Of a DNA stretch of 64,000 nt, positions 16,546 to 25,508 are shown in pieces. How positions within the stretch are numbered: position 1 is the stretch's first letter; each line of letters begins with the position of its first letter. This DNA comes from Ramlibacter sp. WS9 (GTDB lineage Bacteria; Pseudomonadota; Gammaproteobacteria; Burkholderiales; Burkholderiaceae_C): contig NZ_RKMB01000017.1 in the NCBI RefSeq assembly GCF_003797765.1, positions 1 through 64,000 of the forward strand, in the 5' to 3' direction. Made by a program: the position numbers and the translations under genes. The notes below the pieces were generated by a model, which was not told the DNA's origin, did no database searches, and worked only from the letters and a program-made list of their open reading frames with translations.

Positions 16546-17724
16546 ATGCATTCATTGTTTTCGCGTCTTACGCTCGCCGGCGGCCTGCTGGCAGGCCTGT
16601 TGCTCTCATTGCCGGCGGCGGCGCAACAGCAGCCGGCCGCGGCTTCCCAGAAAAAGGACAAAGCCACCGTCACGGCCCCCGCCGATGGCACCCCATTGCG
16701 CGACAGCTCCGCGCGCGACACCGAGCGAAAGGTGCTCGCCGCGTTGGCTCGCAAGAAGGTGTGGGATGGTCCGACGACCGGGCCCAAGGCGCAGCCCGGA
16801 AAGACCGTGATCTTCATCGCGGCCGACATGAAGAATGGCGGCATCGTCGGCGTCTCCAAGGGCGTCGAGGAAGCAACCAAAGCCATCGGCTGGCAACTGC
16901 GTATCCTCGACGGCCAGGGCAGCGTGCAGGGCCGCACGGCCGCCATGAACCAGGCATTGACCGTCAAACCGGACGGCATCGTGCTGGGCGGCTTCGATGC
17001 CGAGGAGCAGGCAACAGCGCTGCGCGAAGCCGCGAGGAACAAGGTGCCTGTTGTCGGCTGGCATGCCGGCCGCGAGGCCACCGGCAACAACGGCCTGTTC
17101 TACAACGTCACGACCAAGGCGCAGGACGTGGCCGACATCGCCGCGCTCTATGCGGTGATGGAGTCCAAAGGCAAGGCGGGCGTGGTGATCTTCACCGACT
17201 CGGCCTACTCGGTCGCGATCGCCAAGTCGGACGCCATGGCCGAGGTCATCCGCAACTGCAAGGGCTGCACGCTGCTGGGCATCGAGGACACGCCGCTGGC
17301 CGACACCTCCAAGCGGATGCCCGGCCTGACGGCGGCGCTGCTGCAGAAATATGGCGACAAGTGGACGCATTCGCTGGGCATCAACGACCTGTACTTCGAC
17401 TTCATGGGGCCCACACTGGCAGCGGCTGGCACTGCGGGCAAGCGGCTGGTCAATCTCTCGGGCGGCGACGGGTCCGAGTCGGCATATGCCCGCATCCGCA
17501 AGAGCCAGTTCCAGGCCGGTACCGTGCCCGAGCCGCTGAACCTGCATGGGTGGCAGGCGGTGGACGAACTCAATCGCGCCATCGCCGGCCAGCCACCCAG
17601 CGGTTACATGACGCCCGTGCATCTGGTGACGCCGCAGACCATCGTCTTCGATGGCGGCCCGAAGAACAGCTTCGACCCGGATAACGGGTACCGCGAGGCC
17701 TACAAGAAGATCTGGAAAAAGTAG
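16546..17724 (+). CDS. Sugar ABC transporter periplasmic binding protein (second of a tandem pair)
   Basis: A 392-residue paralogue of the preceding receptor, with the same WDGPTTGPKA, GQGSVQGRTAA, GIEDTPLADTS, NLSGGDGSESAY and NSFDPDNGYREAYKKIWK blocks. It has a signal peptide (ending near LPAAAQQ) and a longer Gln/Lys-rich linker of about 30 residues before the conserved core that the first copy lacks. The ATG at 16546 follows GGAGA at 16536-16540. There is no second ATPase or permease, so the two receptors probably share one channel and differ in ligand range or affinity. Confidence 0.9.
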   Translation: MHSLFSRLTLAGGLLAGLLLSLPAAAQQQPAAASQKKDKATVTAPADGTPLRDSSARDTERKVLAALARKKVWDGPTTGPKAQPGKTVIFIAADMKNGGIVGVSKGVEEATKAIGWQLRILDGQGSVQGRTAAMNQALTVKPDGIVLGGFDAEEQATALREAARNKVPVVGWHAGREATGNNGLFYNVTTKAQDVADIAALYAVMESKGKAGVVIFTDSAYSVAIAKSDAMAEVIRNCKGCTLLGIEDTPLADTSKRMPGLTAALLQKYGDKWTHSLGINDLYFDFMGPTLAAAGTAGKRLVNLSGGDGSESAYARIRKSQFQAGTVPEPLNLHGWQAVDELNRAIAGQPPSGYMTPVHLVTPQTIVFDGGPKNSFDPDNGYREAYKKIWKK

Positions 17725-17781
17725 AGCTCCCCCCGAGGCGCCTGCGGCGCTTCCCCCGCGAATTCTTTGAAAGGCGTGTTC

Positions 17782-18534
17782 ATGGCTGGCGAATGGTCGG
17801 CTTGGCTGCTCACGCCCGTGAGCGGCCGGGCCGTGCACGAAATTGCTCTCTGGGCTTCCTGGCATGGCCGGCTCATGGTGCTGGCCTGGGGCGTCGCGCT
17901 GCCGCTCGGCGTGCTGGTGGCGCGGTTTTTCAAGGTGACGCCGCGGCAGGACTGGCCGCGGGAACTGGACAACAAGCTGTGGTGGCACGCGCATCGCGGC
18001 TTGCAGTGGGGTGGGGTGCTGCTGATGACGGCGGGCGCGTGGCTGGCGTGGGGGCAGGGCCGAGGCGCCACCGCGGCGGCGCAGTGGCACGCCGCGCTGG
18101 GCTGGACGCTGCTGGCACTGGGATGGCTGCAGGTGATGGGCGGTCTCGCGCGCGGCAGCAAGGGCGGGCCGACCGATGCGCAATTGCGCGGAGACCACTA
18201 CGACATGACGCGGTGGCGTTGCGTGTTCGAGCGGCTGCACAAGGGGCTCGGCTATACGGCGCTGCTGGCGGCGGCGGTGGCCATCACGCTGGGCCTGTGG
18301 GTGGCGGACGCGCCGCGCTGGATGTGGCTGGGCATTGGCCTGTGGTGGGTGGTGTGGATCGGCGCATTCGCGGTCTTGCAGCTGCGGGGCCGCTGCGTCG
18401 ACACCTACCAGGCGATCTGGGGGCCGGCGCTGGAGCATCCGGGCAACCGGCGGCCGGCGATTGGATGGGGCGTGCGGCGTATCGCCGCGCATCCGGTGAA
18501 GAGAACGACAACAAGAGACAAGGACTCGATATGA
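17782..18534 (+). CDS. Cytochrome b561-domain membrane protein
   Basis: A 250-residue protein with five to six hydrophobic helices and the His pattern of b561 proteins: WASWHGRLMVLAWGVALPLG, KLWWHAHRGLQWGG, AQWHAALGW and FERLHKGLGY. These could ligate two haems. The last 40 residues are hydrophilic. The ATG at 17782 follows AAAGG at 17770-17774. Its stop overlaps the ATG of the next ABC ATPase (ATGA at 18531), so it is co-translated with a sugar ABC importer. That is an odd pairing; it could serve periplasmic sugar oxidation by passing electrons to the respiratory chain, but no partner dehydrogenase is adjacent. Confidence 0.8.
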   Translation: MAGEWSAWLLTPVSGRAVHEIALWASWHGRLMVLAWGVALPLGVLVARFFKVTPRQDWPRELDNKLWWHAHRGLQWGGVLLMTAGAWLAWGQGRGATAAAQWHAALGWTLLALGWLQVMGGLARGSKGGPTDAQLRGDHYDMTRWRCVFERLHKGLGYTALLAAAVAITLGLWVADAPRWMWLGIGLWWVVWIGAFAVLQLRGRCVDTYQAIWGPALEHPGNRRPAIGWGVRRIAAHPVKRTTTRDKDSI

Positions 18535-19631
18535 ATCAAACCGCTTCCGCCGGCCTTTCGCTGCGCGGCGTGGTCAAGCGCTTCGGCGATGTGGCCGTGG
18601 TGCAGGAGCTGGACCTGGAGGTAGAGCAGGGCGAATTCGTGGTGCTGCTGGGCGAATCGGGCTGCGGCAAGTCGACCACGCTGCGCATGATCGCGGGGCT
18701 GGAGAGCGTGACCGAAGGCAGCATCTCCATCGGCGGGCGCGACGTGACGCACGCCGGGCCGGTGCAACGCGACATCGCCATGGTGTTCCAGAACTACGCG
18801 CTGTACCCGCACATGGACGTGGCGCAGAACATGTCGTTCGCGCTGCGCCTGGCCGGCCAGCCCAAGGCGGAGATCGACAGGCGTGTGCAGGACGCCGCGC
18901 GAATCCTCAACATCACGCCGCTGCTGTCGCGCAAGCCGCGCGAGTTGTCGGGCGGGCAGCGCCAGCGCGTGGCCATTGGCCGCTGCATCGTGCGCGAGCC
19001 CAAGCTGTTCCTGTTCGACGAGCCGCTGTCCAATCTGGACGCCAAGCTGCGCGGCCACATGCGCACCGAGCTGGCCGTGCTGCACGAGCGGCTGGGCAAG
19101 ACGACGGTGTACGTGACGCACGACCAGGTCGAGGCCATGACGCTGGCCTCGCGCATAGTGATTTTCGACAAGGGACGCATCCAGCAGGTGGGCACGCCGT
19201 CGGAGGTGTTCAACCGCCCGGCCAACCTGTTCGTGGCCGGCTTCATCGGATCGCCCGGCATGAACTTCATCCAGTGCCATGCGGCGCAAGGTCCCGCCGG
19301 CGTCGTGTTGCAGGCGGAGGGCGTGAGCCTGTCGGTGCTGCCCGCCATGGGCACGCTGAAGATCGGCAAGGACTACGTCGCCGGTGTTCGGCCGCAAGCG
19401 CTGCGGCTGGCCGAGGGGGCGAGCCAACTGGTGCTGCAGGTCGACGTGGTCGAGTACCTGGGCACCGAGACCGTGCTGGTGGGCCAGCTTGCCGGCCAGC
19501 CTGGAAGCCGTATCACGGCGGTGGTGCCTGGCGACCGGCACGACCTGCTGCACACCCGCGTGGAGCTGCAAGCCGACCCTTCGCGCATCAACGTGTTCGA
19601 CCCGCAGTCGCAGCGCAATTTGTGCCTGTGA
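18531..19631 (+). CDS. CUT1-family sugar ABC transporter ATPase (UgpC/MalK-like)
   Basis: A 366-residue ATPase. Walker A is GESGCGKST, the Q-loop region is MVFQNYALYPHMDV, the signature is LSGGQRQRVAIGR and Walker B is LFLFDEPLSNLDAKLR, followed by YVTHDQVEAMTLA. The C-terminal 130 residues form the TOBE/OB regulatory domain of UgpC/MalK proteins (VAGVRPQALRLAEG, EYLGTETVLVG). It is the energy subunit for the receptor and two permeases that follow, and is coupled to the cytochrome b561 gene upstream. The sugar is unknown. Confidence 0.94.
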   Translation: MNQTASAGLSLRGVVKRFGDVAVVQELDLEVEQGEFVVLLGESGCGKSTTLRMIAGLESVTEGSISIGGRDVTHAGPVQRDIAMVFQNYALYPHMDVAQNMSFALRLAGQPKAEIDRRVQDAARILNITPLLSRKPRELSGGQRQRVAIGRCIVREPKLFLFDEPLSNLDAKLRGHMRTELAVLHERLGKTTVYVTHDQVEAMTLASRIVIFDKGRIQQVGTPSEVFNRPANLFVAGFIGSPGMNFIQCHAAQGPAGVVLQAEGVSLSVLPAMGTLKIGKDYVAGVRPQALRLAEGASQLVLQVDVVEYLGTETVLVGQLAGQPGSRITAVVPGDRHDLLHTRVELQADPSRINVFDPQSQRNLCL

Positions 19632-19662
19632 CTGTTCATTCCCAACCAAGAGGAGACAAACC

Positions 19663-20997
19663 ATGAAACGCAGAGAACTTCTTCAAACCGCGGCCCTGTC
19701 GGTGTTCGGCGCGGGCCTGCCCATCGCATCCAGCTGGGCACAAGACCGCTTCGCCAAGTACAAGGGCCAGACCCTGGTGATGAGCATCCCATCGCATCCG
19801 CACTACGACGCGATGGTCAAGCTGCTGCCCGAGTTCACGAAGCAGACCGGCATCAAGGTGGAAGTGGACCGCCTGGCCGTGCCGCGCATGAAGGACAAGC
19901 AGTTGCTCGAGATGGCCAAGTCGCAGGGCGACTACGACCTGGTGTGCTACGTGGTGATGTGGAAAGGCGAGTACGTCAAGAAGAACCTGATCCGCGAGAT
20001 CGAGCCCTTCTTCAAGAACGCGGCGCTGGCCGACCCGGCCTACGACATGAAGGACATCGTGCCCGGCTACCTGGAGAACCTGGGACTGGTCGGCGGCTGG
20101 CGCGGCTACCTCGCCGGCCCGACGGCCAAGCTGTACGGCCTGCCGTACGGCGCCGAAACCTCGATCCTGGCCTACCGCCGCGACATCTTCGAGAAGCACA
20201 AGCTAAAAGCCCCGGAAACGTACTACGAGCTGCAGAAGCTGCTGCCGCAGATCAAGGAGAAGGAAGGCATCGGCGCGCTCACATCGCGCGGCCAGGCCGG
20301 CCACCAGTGCGTACACGCCTGGCTGCTGCACCTGAACCCCATGGGCGGCAAGGTGTTTGACGTGGCGTGGCGCCCGCGCTTCAATGACGAAGCCGGCGTG
20401 CGCGCGCTGAAGTTCCTGAAGGACGTCGTGGACACGGGCCCCGTGGGCATCCCCGGCTACGGCCAGGGCGAGATGATGACGGCCTTCCTGCAAGGGCAAG
20501 CCGCGATGTACCTGGACGCCACGGTGATCTTTGGGCCTGTGAAAGACCCGGCCCGTTCCAAGATCGACGGCAAGGTGAGCTATGCGCGCCATCCCAAGGG
20601 TTCGAAGTACGCGTCGCAAACCGGCGGCCTGGGCCTGGCCATCCCCAAGAACGCGAAGAACGCCGACGCCGCCTTCCTGCTGATGCAGTGGCTCACTTCG
20701 AAGGAGCAGGACAAGGCGGTGTGCCGCCTGGGTGGTGGACCGACCCGCATGTCCACGTTGCAAGACGTGGACCTGATTCGCCAGTACCCCGAGTACATCA
20801 TCCTGCGCGACCAGCTGCGCGATGCCGATCCGGACTGGCGGCCGATCATCGCCGAGTGGGACGAGATCAACATCCAGGCGCTGGGCGTCGCGATCTCCGA
20901 GGCGTTGACCGGCAAGAAAACGCCGGAGGAAGCGCTGAACGGCATGGTGCCCAAGGTGACGGACATCATGAAGCGCGGCGGCTACATCAAGGCCTGA
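19663..20997 (+). CDS. Extracellular solute-binding protein, CUT1 ABC transporter
   Basis: A 444-residue family 1 receptor. The N-terminus MKRRELLQTAALSVFGAG is a possible Tat-type or Sec signal (RR at residues 3-4, no full SRRxFLK) ending in SSWAQ. TLVMSIPSHPHYDAMVKLLPEF and GIKVEVDRLAVPRMKDKQ are the first lobe, TSRGQAGHQCVHAWLLHLNP and LQGQAAMYLDATVIFGPV line the cleft, and TGGLGLAIPKNAKN is a typical C-terminal motif. AGGAGACAAA precedes the ATG. It is the receptor for the permeases at 21002 and 21880. Confidence 0.93.
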   Translation: MKRRELLQTAALSVFGAGLPIASSWAQDRFAKYKGQTLVMSIPSHPHYDAMVKLLPEFTKQTGIKVEVDRLAVPRMKDKQLLEMAKSQGDYDLVCYVVMWKGEYVKKNLIREIEPFFKNAALADPAYDMKDIVPGYLENLGLVGGWRGYLAGPTAKLYGLPYGAETSILAYRRDIFEKHKLKAPETYYELQKLLPQIKEKEGIGALTSRGQAGHQCVHAWLLHLNPMGGKVFDVAWRPRFNDEAGVRALKFLKDVVDTGPVGIPGYGQGEMMTAFLQGQAAMYLDATVIFGPVKDPARSKIDGKVSYARHPKGSKYASQTGGLGLAIPKNAKNADAAFLLMQWLTSKEQDKAVCRLGGGPTRMSTLQDVDLIRQYPEYIILRDQLRDADPDWRPIIAEWDEINIQALGVAISEALTGKKTPEEALNGMVPKVTDIMKRGGYIKA

Positions 20998-21001
20998 AAG
21001 C

Positions 21002-21883
21002 ATGCGCACTCCTTCCTGGGTTCTATGGGTATTTCTGGGCCCGGCGGCCGCCGTGATGGCGGCTGCCTGCCTGTATCCGGTCTTGACGTCCCTGCAACTG
21101 AGCTTTTACGACTGGAGCATGGGCACGCCCTGGTCCGAGGCGCGCTGGGTGGGGCTGGAAGCCTTCGTGCGCGCGTTCCAGGACGAGGCCGTCTGGCGCT
21201 CGCTGAAGACCACGCTGATGTTCGCCTTCGTCTCGGTGGCGAGCGAAATGGTGTTGGGCATCGCGCTCGCGCTGGCGCTGGAGGGCAACCTGCGCGGCAT
21301 GGCGGTGTACCGCACGCTGTTCATCCTGCCGATGATGATCGCGCCGATCGCGGTGGGCCTGACCTGGCGCTACCTGTTCGACGCGCAGTTCGGCTTGCTC
21401 AACGCGATTCTCGGCGTGGTCGGCGTGGAGCCGCTGGGTTGGCTCGCCAACGAGAACCTGGCGTTCGCGGCCATCATCGTCGCCGACATCTGGCAGTGGA
21501 CGCCGTTCGTCTTCATCATGATGATCGCGGCGCTGGCCAATGTGGATAGCGGCGTGCTGGAGGCCGCGCGCATCGATGGCGCGAGCTGGCTGCAGAGCAC
21601 CTTCCTGGTGAAGCTGCCGATGGTGATGCACGTCATCGCCATCACGTTGCTGATGCGGCTGATCGACGCCTTCCGCGTGCTCGAGGTGATCTACATCCTC
21701 ACGTTCGGCGGGCCGGGTGACTCCACGGAGATCCTCTCGCTGTTCATCTACAAGACGGCCTTCGTCGGCCAGAAGCTGGGATCGGCGGCGGCTATCTCGG
21801 TGCTGCTGCTGGCGGTGGTCGCGCTGCTGTCGTGGTTCGCGCTCAAGCTGTCCAACCCCCTGAAGAGAGAGGAGCGGCCATGA
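21002..21883 (+). CDS. CUT1 ABC transporter permease 1 (MalF/UgpA-like)
   Basis: A 293-residue permease with six predicted helices. YPVLTSLQLSFYDW follows the first helix, and ARIDGASWLQSTFLVKLPMV is the EAA coupling motif that contacts the ATPase. It starts 4 bp after the receptor stop and ends in ATGA with the second permease, as in standard CUT1 operons. Confidence 0.94.
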   Translation: MRTPSWVLWVFLGPAAAVMAAACLYPVLTSLQLSFYDWSMGTPWSEARWVGLEAFVRAFQDEAVWRSLKTTLMFAFVSVASEMVLGIALALALEGNLRGMAVYRTLFILPMMIAPIAVGLTWRYLFDAQFGLLNAILGVVGVEPLGWLANENLAFAAIIVADIWQWTPFVFIMMIAALANVDSGVLEAARIDGASWLQSTFLVKLPMVMHVIAITLLMRLIDAFRVLEVIYILTFGGPGDSTEILSLFIYKTAFVGQKLGSAAAISVLLLAVVALLSWFALKLSNPLKREERP

Positions 21884-22704
21884 ACCGGTCCACGTTCGCC
21901 GTCACGCTGCACTACGGCGCGCTGACGTTTCTCGCGCTGTTGTGCGTCGCGCCGATCGCGGTGATGTTCGCCACTTCGTTCAAGCTGCAGACGCAGATCT
22001 TCAACACCGGGCTGAACTTCCTGTTCACGCCCACGCTGGAGAACTACCGCGACGTGCTGGGCGAGAACAACTTCGACCGTTACCTGGTCAACAGCCTCGT
22101 CGTGGGCATCGTCTCCACGGTCATCACGCTGGTGCTTGGCGCCATGTCGGCGTATGCGCTGGTGCGCTTCCGCTTTGCCGGGCGTAAGACTCTCGCCTAC
22201 ACCACGCTGCTGCTGCGCACGGTGCCCCTGGCGGTGCTGGCGGTGCCGGTGTTCATGATCTGGAACCAGGCGGGCATCGCGGGTAGTCTCTCGGGGCTGG
22301 TTCTGTTGTACGTGGCCGTCAACCTGCCCTTCACGATCTGGCTGTTGTACGGCTTCATCCTGCAAGTGCCGATTGAACTGGAAGAGGCCGCCGCCATCGA
22401 CGGGTGCGGCCCGCTGCGGACCTTTTTCACCGTGGTGCTGCCGTTGATCAAGCCCGGCATTGCCGCAGCGTCGATCTTCACCTTCCGCATCGCCTGGAAC
22501 GAGTTCATCCTGGCGCTGGTGCTGACCGATCGCGGAACACGCACCTTGCCGGTGGCCGCATCGCTCTACATCACCGACATCGGGGTGGACTGGGGCAAGA
22601 TCATGGCGCTGGGCAGCCTGATCGCGATTCCGCCTTTGATTTTTACCCTGGTGGCCGCGAAGCAGATCATCACCGGGCTGACCGCGGGGGCAGTGAAGGG
22701 TTAG
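21880..22704 (+). CDS. CUT1 ABC transporter permease 2 (MalG/UgpE-like)
   Basis: A 274-residue permease with six helices. PIAVMFATSFKLQTQIF follows the first, ALVRFRFAGRKTLAYTTLLLR begins the core, and ELEEAAAIDGCGPLRTFFTVVLP is the EAA loop. The ATG at 21880 overlaps the upstream stop, with GGAG at 21871-21874. Its stop (TAG 22702-22704) overlaps the stop of the convergent minus-strand ORF at 22701. It is the last gene of the region-1 run. Confidence 0.94.
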   Translation: MNRSTFAVTLHYGALTFLALLCVAPIAVMFATSFKLQTQIFNTGLNFLFTPTLENYRDVLGENNFDRYLVNSLVVGIVSTVITLVLGAMSAYALVRFRFAGRKTLAYTTLLLRTVPLAVLAVPVFMIWNQAGIAGSLSGLVLLYVAVNLPFTIWLLYGFILQVPIELEEAAAIDGCGPLRTFFTVVLPLIKPGIAAASIFTFRIAWNEFILALVLTDRGTRTLPVAASLYITDIGVDWGKIMALGSLIAIPPLIFTLVAAKQIITGLTAGAVKG

Positions 22705-23141
22705 CGCGAGCGCGCGTTGTTCAGACTCTCCCTGGCCTGTCCCATGACGTAGTAGAGACTTTCACGACGCAGTTCAACGAATACGTCATCGAAACGGACC
22801 AGGACTGTACGGGGCGAGCAGAGCGTTTGCACGATCCCCTCTTGTCCTGCCAGCAAAGTGGAGGACCATTCCACCGGTACCGTCCTCAGCGTGACCCGGT
22901 TGCCCGTCGCAAGCGGTGCCCAGCACGGAAAGCACATGAGAATCGTGCCACCGTATCGGGACCAGTCGGAGAGGGTTTCTTGCTCCCAAGCTACCGCACC
23001 GTTGTTGGCCGTCGCGTTGAAGAACTCCATGCAAGACGGGCACCGCGACCAGTGTGTCTGATTTCCCCGCGTGGACGATGGGGGCGGACTCGCCCGAAAC
23101 CCGGTGTCGGAGCAGGGACTCTTCAGATCAGCGAGCAACAT
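22701..23141 (-). CDS. Hypothetical protein with two CxxC pairs and an SH3-like C-terminus
   Basis: A 146-residue reading frame without a family I can name. SRCPSCMEFF and MCFPCWAP give two CxxC pairs about 33 residues apart, which could bind one zinc ion. GNRVTLRTVPVEW, VLVRFDDVFVELRRESLYYV and the Gly spacing look like a small beta-barrel (KOW/SH3 type). The start is uncertain; translation may begin later than the ATG at 23141, because the first 30 residues are low-complexity (ASPPPSSTRG). It ends tail-to-tail on the permease gene and has no partner. The stretch from 22705 to 23286 holds nothing else I can support. Confidence 0.5.
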   Translation of the reverse strand: MLLADLKSPCSDTGFRASPPPSSTRGNQTHWSRCPSCMEFFNATANNGAVAWEQETLSDWSRYGGTILMCFPCWAPLATGNRVTLRTVPVEWSSTLLAGQEGIVQTLCSPRTVLVRFDDVFVELRRESLYYVMGQARESLNNARSR

Positions 23142-23286
23142 GCCTCGCCTTTCGCTTCCGGATCGTGTGGTTCGCTACCATTCGCGGCAGGCTACGACAA
23201 TGCCCAGCTTTCGTCCAATGAGGCTTTAGGTCACTCCATGTCAAAGCCGCATAGGCAGCTGCGGCAGGGTCAACCAGGATCGCACC

Positions 23287-24201
23287 ATGAATCTCCGGCA
23301 GGTAGAGGTATTTCAGGCCGTCATGCAGACGGGCAGCATGAGTGCGGCCGGGCGCCTGATACATCTGAGTCAGCCGGCCGTGAGCCGAATCATTTCCAGC
23401 GCGGAAGCTTCGCTTGGGTACGCGCTTTTCCAGCGCACCGGCGGACGCCTGGCCCCAACGCAGGAAGGACTGGTGCTGTTCGAGGCGAGCACCGCCCTCC
23501 TGGAGAAAATGCAGGCCTTCACTCGCGTGTCGAGCCAACTTCGAGGCGGCGACAAGGGGCGCCTCAGCATTTCAGCAATTCCGGCGATTTGCCACAGGCT
23601 ACTCCCGTGGGTGATAGCCGAATTCCGCCGCAGTCATCCCGATGTCGTTTGCGAGGTCCATGTGCTGCACAAGCGCCAGATCGTCGAGGATCTGCTTGGC
23701 GGAGGTGTGGATATGGGTTTCGACTTCTACGGAATCAGCCATCCGGGAATTGATTCGCGCGTTCTTGGTACGGGGCCACTGTACGTTCAGCTGCCCGTGG
23801 CGATGTTGCCGCGGAAGATTGCCGGAGCCGAGGCGGATTCCTGGCTGCGTGCGTTCATGACGAGAACTCCGATGATCGCGTTGGTCGACGCCGACCCCAT
23901 TGCCATCGCATTCACACAGTACTGTGATCGGATCGGTTTGCAGATTTCTTCCCGCACGCAAGTCCAGACGTCAGAACTCGCGGAGGAGCTCGTGTCGGCT
24001 GGGCTTGGCTGGACCGTCACGGATTTCATCAGTGCCGTCACGTCGCGTGAAGGTGTTGCGGCCTGGCCCCTGCAACCCCTTATGACGTGCACTCTGAATT
24101 CGTTTGTTGTGCGAGGAGGCTCGCCTTCTCTCGTGGCGCGCAAGTTCGCGGCCCTGGTGCAATCGCGTGTTTCAGATCTCGCGGCGCGCAAGGCTCCCTA
24201 G
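23287..24201 (+). CDS. LysR-family transcriptional regulator
   Basis: A 304-residue LysR protein. The DNA-binding domain shows MNLRQVEVFQAVMQTGSMSA, SQPAVSRIISSAEASLG and LFQRTGGRLAPTQEG. The effector domain starts at GRLSISAIPAICHRLLP and includes VDMGFDFYGI and the cysteine-bearing QYCDRIGLQ. The sequence resembles the regulators of opine or nopaline-type amino-acid catabolism (NocR/OccR group) in general layout, but the effector is unknown. Its last 30 bases overlap the convergent fumarylacetoacetase gene. No divergent target lies upstream, so its regulon may be remote. Confidence 0.88.
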   Translation: MNLRQVEVFQAVMQTGSMSAAGRLIHLSQPAVSRIISSAEASLGYALFQRTGGRLAPTQEGLVLFEASTALLEKMQAFTRVSSQLRGGDKGRLSISAIPAICHRLLPWVIAEFRRSHPDVVCEVHVLHKRQIVEDLLGGGVDMGFDFYGISHPGIDSRVLGTGPLYVQLPVAMLPRKIAGAEADSWLRAFMTRTPMIALVDADPIAIAFTQYCDRIGLQISSRTQVQTSELAEELVSAGLGWTVTDFISAVTSREGVAAWPLQPLMTCTLNSFVVRGGSPSLVARKFAALVQSRVSDLAARKAP

Positions 24202-25485
24202 CACGGTCCCCCGGCATTCGCCAAAACCGATGCGCGCATGGCCGGCGCGCTCGCACCAGCCGCGCATGATGACGGTGTCGCCGTCCTCGAGGAAGGTTCG
24301 CGTCTCGCCATTGGCGAGGCGCACCGGCTCGCGCCCGCCCCAGCTCAGTTCCAGCAGGCAGCCTTCCTCGCCGCGCGTAGGCCCCGATTGCGTGCCGGTG
24401 CCGATCAGGTCACCCGGCCGCAGGTTGCAGCCGCCCTCGGTGTGGTGAGCGAGCATCTGCGCCAATGACCAATAGCCGTGGCTGGCGCTGCTGCGGCTCA
24501 GTGGCATTTCGGTGGTGCCGGACGACAGCGTTTGCAGCGAGACTTCGAGCTGGATGTCGAGGCCGCCTTGCACATGCCCGTCGCGCGGCTGCAGGTGCGC
24601 GAGGGTGGGTGGGTCGCTCGCCTCGCGCGGCAGCGCACAGCGGTAGGGTGCCAGCGCTTCCATCGTCACGATCCACGGTGAAACGCTGGTCATGAAGTTC
24701 TTCGCCAGGAAGGGGCCGAGCGGCATCGACTCCCAGGCCTGCACGTCGCGCGCCGACCAGTCGTTGAGCAGGCACACGCCGAAGATGTGGTCCTCCGCCT
24801 CGTCGATGGCAATGGGCTCGCCGCGCCGATTGCCCGCGCCGACGAAGAAGCCTAACTCCATCTCATAGTCCAATCGCTTGCTGGGCCCGAACACCGGTTG
24901 GCCGGCGCCCGGCGGGCGCGTCTGCCCCAGAGGCCGATGGAAGTTCGCGCCGCTCACCTCCACCGAAGACGAGCGGCCGTGATACGCGATCGGCAACCAC
25001 TTGAAATGCGGCAGTTCCGGCGCGTCGGGCTGGAAGATCTTGCCGGCGTTGCGCATGTGGTGCGCCGACGTGAGGAAGTCGGTGTAGTCGCCGATCTGCG
25101 CCGGCACCGCGTGCTCGGCCGACTCTTGCGCGACGAGGCAGGAGCGAAGCGAGTCCGCCTCGGTCCCGCCCGTGCGCAGCGTTCGCGAGAGGGCCAGGCG
25201 CAGCGCCGACCAGGCGGTGGGGCCCATCGCCATCAAGCCATTGAGCGTCGACGCGCTGGCCGCTTCAGCTGCTTGCCCTGCCAGCCCGTTGAACACGCCC
25301 AGGCCGCAAGCCGCACGCAGGTCCACGATCATGTCGCCGATCGCCACACCGCCGCGCCAGGGCTCATAGGCGCCACGCGTACGGAACACGCCGAACGGCA
25401 AATTCTGGACAGGGAAGTCGCCGCCCGATCGATCGGCGCCGGGCACCCAGCTTGTCAACTTCGGGTCGTGGGTTTCGTTCAACAT
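24172..25485 (-). CDS. fahA: Fumarylacetoacetase
   Basis: A 437-residue enzyme that hydrolyses fumarylacetoacetate to fumarate and acetoacetate in the homogentisate pathway. The motifs are all present: FLTSAHHMRNAGKIF, PIAYHGRSSSV, the metal ligands in LDYEMELGFFVG, LLNDWSARDVQAWE and the Lys loop LGPFLAKNFMTSVSPW, then DLIGTGTQSGP. The length fits the family. The start is ATG at 25485, preceded by GGAGACACC; an upstream in-frame codon at 25524 would run through the promoter. It is divergent from the Bug/TetR/cyclase operon across two palindromes and probably shares their control. No homogentisate dioxygenase is in the window. Confidence 0.93.
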   Translation of the reverse strand: MLNETHDPKLTSWVPGADRSGGDFPVQNLPFGVFRTRGAYEPWRGGVAIGDMIVDLRAACGLGVFNGLAGQAAEAASASTLNGLMAMGPTAWSALRLALSRTLRTGGTEADSLRSCLVAQESAEHAVPAQIGDYTDFLTSAHHMRNAGKIFQPDAPELPHFKWLPIAYHGRSSSVEVSGANFHRPLGQTRPPGAGQPVFGPSKRLDYEMELGFFVGAGNRRGEPIAIDEAEDHIFGVCLLNDWSARDVQAWESMPLGPFLAKNFMTSVSPWIVTMEALAPYRCALPREASDPPTLAHLQPRDGHVQGGLDIQLEVSLQTLSSGTTEMPLSRSSASHGYWSLAQMLAHHTEGGCNLRPGDLIGTGTQSGPTRGEEGCLLELSWGGREPVRLANGETRTFLEDGDTVIMRGWCERAGHARIGFGECRGTVLGSLARREI

Positions 25486-25508
25486 GGTGTCTCCTGGTGG
25501 CCTAGGGT

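Noticed and set aside
17738-17750. GCGCC-TGC-GGCGC hairpin after the second sugar receptor as a terminator
   Set aside because: No T-tract follows on either strand; it resembles the GC-rich spacer sequence common in these genomes.
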